Notes under the pieces: model-generated
The model's input: the letters and a program-made list of their open reading frames with translations, nothing else
Told to the model about the DNA's origin: nothing
Databases searched by the model: none
Shown here: positions 12,823-21,500 of the stretch, in pieces
How the letters are laid out: every line of letters starts with the position of its first letter
How positions within the stretch are numbered: the stretch's first letter is position 1
Program-made: the position numbers and the translations under genes
Source of the DNA: Zeugodacus cucurbitae
Lineage: Eukaryota > Arthropoda > Insecta > Diptera > Tephritidae
Assembly: GCF_028554725.1 (NCBI RefSeq)
Contig: NC_071671.1
Location: 50,304,001-50,368,000, forward strand
Length of the DNA stretch: 64,000 nt
Reading direction: 5' to 3'

Positions 12823-15465
12823 CCTTATCAATTTAAATGCAATTTGTAGTTGATAACGGTTTATAAGCCAAACTCAGCACAGTTCTATCTACCCAATTAC
12901 CTTACCCCAATCATTTTTCCTCTGCCACAGTAAAGCAGTTTTGAAAGCAAAAAAAAATTTATTGAAAAAAATCACGTTTTAAGATTGCCGTAAAAACACT
13001 CTGTAACTGAGTTGTACGTCTCACTTTTACGCTTCATACTTTATATGTATAACCGTTATAATATATAATACATATATAGCTATCGTGCTTTTGCAAATCA
13101 TTACTTTTTATGTACACGCTTCCCAGTTAATGCAGCTTTTCCAAATTTTGCTAAAGCATTTGATGAATTGCTTTCTTGTTCTGCAAACAAAATAATTAAA
13201 AACAAAAGTAATTATAATTAAAATTAATTATTTAAACGAATCAAGTCCATCAATATCGTACATTTCAAAACATTTAATTCATTCATCGAAAAATAAGAAA
13301 ATATTTCGAGAATCGTTATAGCTATTCATAAGTTAGTTGAAAATTTATGTTTAAATATGTTTAAACGTTTAAGGGTATTCACGAAACGAGGCACTTTCAG
13401 GTGTTTTTTTAGCGTCTTCAAAAAATTAACATATCGGATCTAATTGCATAAAATATATAGGAACCTACATAAGATTATTTAAAAAGTGTTTACGGTTTAA
13501 AATAAATATTTTTTTGAAAATTTTTAAACATTTTTAAATTTTCAATTCAATGATTAAATATCGTTGCCTACATTTAGGAGCTATTTAAATGATAATTTTG
13601 CCATTTAACAGTTATTATAGTTTTCCTAGATCAAAACTATAAAAATTATATAAAAATAGCAATCCATTGCCTACATTTAGGCTACTTTTTATAATTTACT
13701 GTATTTAACGTCTAATAATTAAAAAAAAATAGTTTTGCATTTTAATTTTATTTTCTGATAAAATTTCTTACAAATTTTAACTGCTTAAAGTTTCGTGAAT
13801 ATCTTTAATTTTAATTTTTATTTTTTTTTGTTAACACAGATCTTTTAGACAACACTAGCTTTAGTTCTGTACTGTATTAAAATAAAAAAAAAAAATTTTT
13901 TTCTTAATTTGAAACTTTATACATACAAATTTAGGCTAGTTCCGATATTGAAGTTCGAATATTACAAAACTAGAAATTATATTCCATTTATCTAGATATT
14001 AAAATATAACCACTTTTATTTCCATTAATCCTAAGTCTTAAGAAAATTTTCAATACTCAAATAATTAATTTGAAATTTTTTAACACTTATTTTTTGTCCA
14101 TTATTACTTTCTATCTCACTGCTACTGCTTAACATCGCTATTCTTAAACGCGTACTACAATTGTACTTACTACTACTTCCATTTTGCACCAACTTCTTAA
14201 AAAAAAAATCAAAAATCAACTGCTACAACAACTATATAACGCGTCTTTGGTTGTTTTCATTCGTTAACCTCCTTCTAATGCAACGTTGTTTCTGTTTCCA
14301 AATCAACCAAAACAACCAACCAATCAACCAACTAAATCAAACGCATAAATTCACCCAAAAAACACCAGGCTCTATTCTGTCAGGTAAACAATTAAATAAA
14401 AGCAATTATTAGCGTACAGCTAGCTAAAAGCAACAACTTAGTTACGATCGTCAATCGTCTATAGTTCGTTCGTTCATTCGTTCGCTCGCTCGTTCGTTCA
14501 CAATGCAATTATAAGATATTCGTATATACAAAAATAACCATATTCTTATTTGAATTGATTTGAATTTGTTGTAATGTTGTATGATCAACAATTGAACAAC
14601 AACATTAGTTGCTGATTAATATTGTTTGTTTACAGTTAATAATTTTTCGTTTATTTTTTTTTTTTTCAAAATATTCAATATTTTAAAATTTTCGAAAACA
14701 ACAAAAATAAATTAAACATTACATTCCATACCAACTGTATACAAGCAATCTATTACATAAAAATACAACAACTATTGTTTTATTAAACAATTTCAACTCA
14801 AATCAAAACGTGTTGTAACTGTAAAAACAATACACACTCGTATAATGTGCCGTCTCTTTCTCTCTTATTCTAATGCACCGTTATTTCCTTACAATCAGTT
14901 TTTACAATATATATAAATACACGCCATTAAACATAATAAATATGTATGTGTGTACACATATCTCCAGTTGCTATTTACTACTTAGTACATATTTAGTGAC
15001 CTCCCATGCTGTGGCTACTAAAACACACACTCTTAAAGAAAACAAAAATCAAACACAATCACACTAACCTCTTAGCGTTCACACTTGTCTACATAGCATT
15101 TGTATGTACTGTCAGTGTAAAAATAAAAATTAAAAATATACAATCTAACCTCAAAAAAGAACGCAGCTTATCGCCGTTGCAAGCTAGTGTCTACATAATA
15201 CTCGTATTAAGCATACAAGTTCTTATTCCTGCTCATTTCGTACGCGTTTCGTTCCAGAACCCGCATTTGCGTCATTTCATCCGTCCATTTGGTGTCTATG
15301 CATTATTCGCCTCTCTCATCTCGTCTCAGCTCATCTCATGAATGTTGCATTAATTATTTGAGCACTTAGCCACTTAGCCACTTAGCCACCAAATTAGTGT
15401 TAGTTGTTTGTAGCACATTTTAGTTGGCAACTCTGTTTATTAGCTGCATTAAAATCTTTTATTTG

Positions 15466-15500
<35 letters not shown>

Positions 15501-18500
15501 TATATATATATTTGTTTAATTATATTAATTTTTTTTAATTTTGTCATAACCTTATAACATTTTTCATAGTAATCCATAGCATAAAATTACACTCTTTAAG
15601 AAGAACACAACAAAATATATTTTTCAATCGATGTTCATAAAAATAATTATGTTCGCTGAAGAAATCTTCTTATAAACTAACTGATTTTTTTACACGTATT
15701 TATACTTAGTAATCTATTAAAAATAGTTGTCTATTTTTAAGTCCCGTTATACATTTTTCTCAAGTTTTTTCAATTATAGTAGAAGTATAATTGTGTGCAG
15801 TTGAGGCCCAACGAGATTTAAAGCCCAACTAACCTAATTGGATCTTATTATATTCTTTATGTCAGTTAAAATAATTGATCTATTGTCAGTTCAGTAGTTT
15901 CTCCGACTTACCGAATTATTGTAATTGGAACTTTTTCATCGTATTTTTCTCACAACTTCAGTGAGTAGTCTCAAGAGATTTTCCTCTTCGTTATTTCCAG
16001 TCATTTGAGGGTCGAGTGTTTTTAAATCTGTTACATCTTAAGTATTCTGGAATAAAATAATACACATTTCTGCAGTTTCGAAAAAAAGTCTTCGAAGATG
16101 ATGGTGTTCTCCAAGAACTCTTAGAAAATACCTTTCATCCTGTTAGTGCATGATTATAAGTATACTAATTAATGAAAAAAATCGGGTCTAGACATCAGAA
16201 CCACTATCCACAGCTCTATTTTCATGATCATTGTGCGAGTTTTTGGTAGACGTCAGACTGAACATCAATCCTTATGCTTTTAGCGAGCAAACTTAAAATT
16301 TAAACCGATTATGATAATTGTTGAATCTTCAGAAACTCTTTAGATTCATTTCCAACTACAAGTCTCTGACACCAATGTACTGCACGTACAGTTTTCTGCC
16401 TTTGAAACGTGTTGATTTATAATTCTCTCTCAATTTATAAAGTTTGGGCTTCATAATGATTCTGAAATTTTGTTGTATAAGCTAGGCTCGTGTTGAACTC
16501 GACTTCTTCGAAATAAGACAACTTTCAGACAACTCTTTTAAGGGTTTGCTCACACCTTCTTGCTAAACATATTTCATATAGAACAAACGCAAATTCTTTG
16601 AATTTCTCTAAAGGTCAAAAAGTTTACATATTAAAATATAATACATATATATAAAAAAAAATATATAATACATATTTAATTCCTAGAAACTCCGCTTCTG
16701 TATATGTATATGTGTATCTACAACCATTTCTCCGCGTTATTTGAGCCAATTAATAATGGTTAAATGAGTGCTGCAGACTTTTTATTTACCTGGACAAAGT
16801 AAAATCAACACGACAAGCCAGCCAATCAAGCAGCGCAAATAGTAATCAGTCATAAATGCAAACAAACATGCAAATACCCGTATATATGTATGCACACCCA
16901 CCTGGGAAGTATGATTGTGTGCGGGCTTGTGGGTCAGAAATTAATTTAAAAGCGCTTACTTACAACTTCTACTGGCAATCGGTAATCCTCTGGGATTATT
17001 TTTGTTTACTTGTTTGTATGTCTACCGTAATAAATGAGTACATAATAAATATGTCGCAACTATAGACCTGCTTTCCTTATAAAATTAATTATAATTGTCG
17101 TTAATTCACTTTTTTATTAATGAACGATAATTTTTATGACGGCAAGTGAGGTTAGGTCAGTAGTAGTAGCAGTGTCAGTAAACAAATAATTACATGGTTA
17201 CAAATTGATAAATTATTCAAAAATGATAAACATACTTGTCAGTCAGTCAGTCAGTCATACTTTCAGTCGGCTTGTAGAGTGGAGTATATATACTAGATAT
17301 AACGTTAGTATACTAGTCTATTATTAAAAGCATAAAAACAACAAACATACATCGCATCATCTATTCAGCAATCAACTCTATAAATACCGTTATTAATAAG
17401 AATGCAGTCAAACGGCGGTTAGTTCGCTTCATTTCGATATATTCATAAATCATAGAAACCATCATTCATTCACACTGGTCTTTCTAAACACATATACTTG
17501 CAAATAATAAATTTTCGTCACCTCCCCCCTTTCTTCTTTTTATATTTACCCAGTTCTATTGTTATTGATTAGCCGTCATTTAGTTTGATGTTAGCTCCAT
17601 TCACTTTAGCGACAATTCACACATAAATAAGTAAATAAGCGACTTCTGCAAAACGTAAAATTACACCTATTTATTACTTATTTATGTAAATTGATTATGA
17701 TTTATGTACATGTGTGTTTGTTAAGACTGACAGTGTAATTGATATGGATTTTATGGATATGTCCAAGCAGGTGTACGGACACAATACATTACAAATTCAG
17801 ACCGTAAAAAATATCACATTTCAGTAAAGCAGTAGTAAAAAAAAATATTTTGATAGAGATCTTTCTTCGAAACATTTTTTTGGCATATAAAAATGTATCA
17901 AACATCCATCAGTCACTTAGATACGGCTTTAAACTTGCTGAACCCAATATTTATACAAAGATAAAGATTTATTATCGTATAAAATGAATCACACACTCAT
18001 CCAGATGCAGTAGCTTTCTTCACACCTTTTTCCACACTTATCACTCGAGCTGTTCAGGGTTTTAGTATTTTAAAATTTGTTTAATAGTACCTAATGGCTT
18101 TAAAACGAATTTAATTTTTTATAAAATACATCCGTGTGCTTACGAAATTCCAATACTAACAAATACTCTCAAAACCACCGTTTAGATATATAGCAAAGAT
18201 CGATGCCTACAATCTCCAATAAAAATATGGAGAGTATTTCGTATTGTTATAAATCCAACTGCAGCCATTTGTTTTATCAGTTTTTGCTGAAACAATTGTG
18301 CACTGGGTTACGTTGCGACATCTCAATACCCATGGTTTACAGAGTGTTGTCTTAATAATGTTGATATTGGAGATATTACAGTCTGAAAGAGCTTTCCTGC
18401 AATGAAATCTCATTTGTTAGTGATGTGATATTATCAACGTTCTAGATGAAATAACACTTAACAGAGCCGCTGGGAACCTCACGCCTGAGAAATCGTGCTT

Positions 18501-21500
18501 GAATCGTTCATTATCCGAACGAGAACTGTTTTCATAGTGATATTTATAAGCTATTATCTACTTGCAGCACACATACTATATTAAAAACTGGATTTATATT
18601 TCACTTTTATTCGAGATTTCAATAAAATCGTCGTTGCAATCGATATCGAAATACAACCCTGTACTTTAGATGGACCAAAATGTCTAAAATTATTTATTAA
18701 ACTATGCACCGAATTTAGCGGCATTTTGTCTCGGTAGTGGAAAAAAAAACAATTTCAAAACTATTTTCTTCGGGAAATTTGGACAAAAATCGTTCGAATA
18801 ACACATTAAGACTGTTCATTGTCTTTAAAGACCTATAAGAGAATTTTAGAAGTACTATTTTCCAAGAGCGCTTATCCCGACTCTGTTAAGTTTGTTTTGA
18901 ACTTCATTAACTTATAGAGTTGCAAAAAGAACAAGCGTTAAGTTCGGCTTCTAATATGTTTTCTAGAAGATTTCATTTTAATCTAAAACTATAACATTTA
19001 CATTTTTTTGTTGCACAGTGTTATTAGCAACATACCACAGTATCATTTCCCATCATTTGTTTTTAGAACTCACCTCTGTGTGTTGTAATTCAGTTTCAGC
19101 AACATTTTTTAAATCATTTCGCCGTTTAGCAAAAGCTTAGGCGTTTGAGTATGCGCATACAATTTGTTTAATTATAGCATTTCATTTCTAGCAATTCTAA
19201 TTAGATTTCTTCGCATTTTAGCATTTATTTATATCCAACAGTTCTAGTGGGCATTTATTTACACAACTATGTAATTTTAAATATTTCTAGACTATGTTCA
19301 GCGCACGCACCAATTTCGCCTTGAATTGTTGTTGTGTGTGTTTCTTTAGTTCGTTACTGTTCGTTATTGTTACTGTTGTTGTTATTGTTGTCGTTGCCGC
19401 CGCAGTTCACCGCAACAAAAGCAAAAGTGGTTTTAGTTTAGTTTTTTGTGTTTCTACCACACACACATAAAAGATATTCACCATACCACTACATAAATAC
19501 ATACATACATATATACCAAATATATATATGTATGTGTTTATGTATGTATGTACATATGTATGCATGCATATTATATAGAAACATTAATATAATAAACACA
19601 AATTGTTTACTTATTTCGGAATGCAGCGCGTCCAACATTCTTGAATTTGAATTTGAATTTCAATCAGCGCAATCCGCCGACCAAGCGTAGGTGTCAAACA
19701 AAAAATAAATATTTACTTTTAAGTCAAAAATTTATCAAATTTCCACACTTCACAATTTACACCACAAATTATCACAGTCGCCCGTTAATGATCACTAATT
19801 TCCAATGTAAATCCACAGCTTCACCGGCTACCAGCAAGCTACTGGGCATGCGCATGACCACACTACACGAAGAACCGCTCGGCGTGCATCGTGCACTCGC
19901 GGAAGAGCCCGAAGACAGCTACAGCGACTCGGAATACACCAATGAGTTTGAGCAGGAGAAGAATCAGCAGAACAGTTATCACACACGCTCACGGCTGACC
20001 GCATCGAAGACCATGGACTCATTCATGGATGTCAGCAATCATTCCACTAACAGCTACTTGAGCTATACATCCAGCGCCAATGCGAATATGAAGCATTTAA
20101 CCGGACTGGCCACGCCCAGCATGAGTTCGTCCACATCGAGCGGCTATGGTTCGCAGGTCAGTCTTATTTTTATTTAATAATCTTTAATGTCTACATTAAT
20201 TTTTGTTTGCTGATTACTAAAAATAATTTCTGTTTCTATTTTCAGGCGGTGTCATGCAGCAATTTGACAAACGATGATATCGCTTCTATGCGTTCAATGA
20301 GCATTGATGAGACACCAGGTGAGCAAATCATATAAGATTTTTAGTGGGGTTATGTTTGGTTAGGCTTATGAAGATGGCCTTCCGTGTATCAAATATATCT
20401 TTAGACATACCTAAACTCTAATGTAATCAAATGCTGTTGGACAGAGAAATCAATTGGTCTCGGGTACTGTCAACAGACCTAAAATCCTTATGTATGTTAT
20501 TGGCGTTCAACCGTTTAGCCGGTTATAGCCGAATCGATGAGAGCGCGCCACTCTTCTCTTTCCTTCGCAGTTCGGCGCCAGTTAGAGATTCCAAGTGTGA
20601 CCAGGTCGCTCTACACCTGGTCCCTCCAACGGAGTGGAAGCCTTCCCCTTCCTCGGCTTCCTCCGGCGGGTACTGCATCGAACACTTTCAGGGCTGGAGT
20701 GTTTTCGTCCATTCGGACAACATGACCTAGCCAGCGTAGCCGCTGTCTTTTTATTCGATGAACTATGTCAATGTCGTCGTATAACTCGTACAGCTCATCG
20801 TTCCATCGTCTGCAGTATTCGCCGTTGCCAAGGTTCTGAGGTCCATAAATCATGCGCAAAATTTTCTTCTCGAAAACTCCTTGTGTCGTCTCATCTGATG
20901 TTGACATCGTCCAAGCTTCTGCACCATAAAGCAGGACGGGAATGATAAGCGACTTATAGAGCTTGATTTTGGTTCGTCGAGAGAGGACTTTACTGTTTAA
21001 TTGCCTACTCAGTCCAAAGTAGCACCTGTCTGCGCTGGATTTCGAGGCTGACATTGTTGGTGTTGTTGATACTGGTTCCCAGGTATACGAAATTATCTAC
21101 AACTTCGAAGTTATGACTGTCAAATCCATATAAGACCAGAAATTCACCTTCCTACTAACTACATACTCCTCGATTTCAAATTTTTGTGGGTCTTAGCAAT
21201 TAGTAAAAGTTTTATATTGAAAACCTAATAATCGTCCGCTCATCCGATAGTCGGTTCTATATAATAATAATAATAGACAGGCATTGACCGGTTGATATAT
21301 GTCGTCCGGTATTCTTCTGTTCAATTTTACTATAGGATCTAGACAGATTATATTTAAAAGCCTTGCAAAGTCAATTCTGAAGCGTGGAACTGTCTAATGA
21401 AAACACAATCGAGAATTCGAATTCATGTCTATCCAAAGATTAGTTTCACAAAAAATAACCAATTTCCTCCAGTTTGACTGCTACATCAATAACAAAAACA

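Larger units (their letters stand above)
11709..19818 (+). other. 8.1-kb Khc-73 intron
   Basis: Large phase-1 intron. It contains a MITE (13373-13804), two candidate cassette exons (14369-14383, 19627-19686), TA microsatellites and a TTCG-type repeat near 14464-14499. The rest is AT-rich and shows no further coding block. Confidence 0.8.

Noticed and set aside
15006..15341. 111-codon plus-strand frame in the large Khc-73 intron
   Set aside because: No resemblance to the kinesin tail or to any family, and no paired splice sites in a fitting phase.
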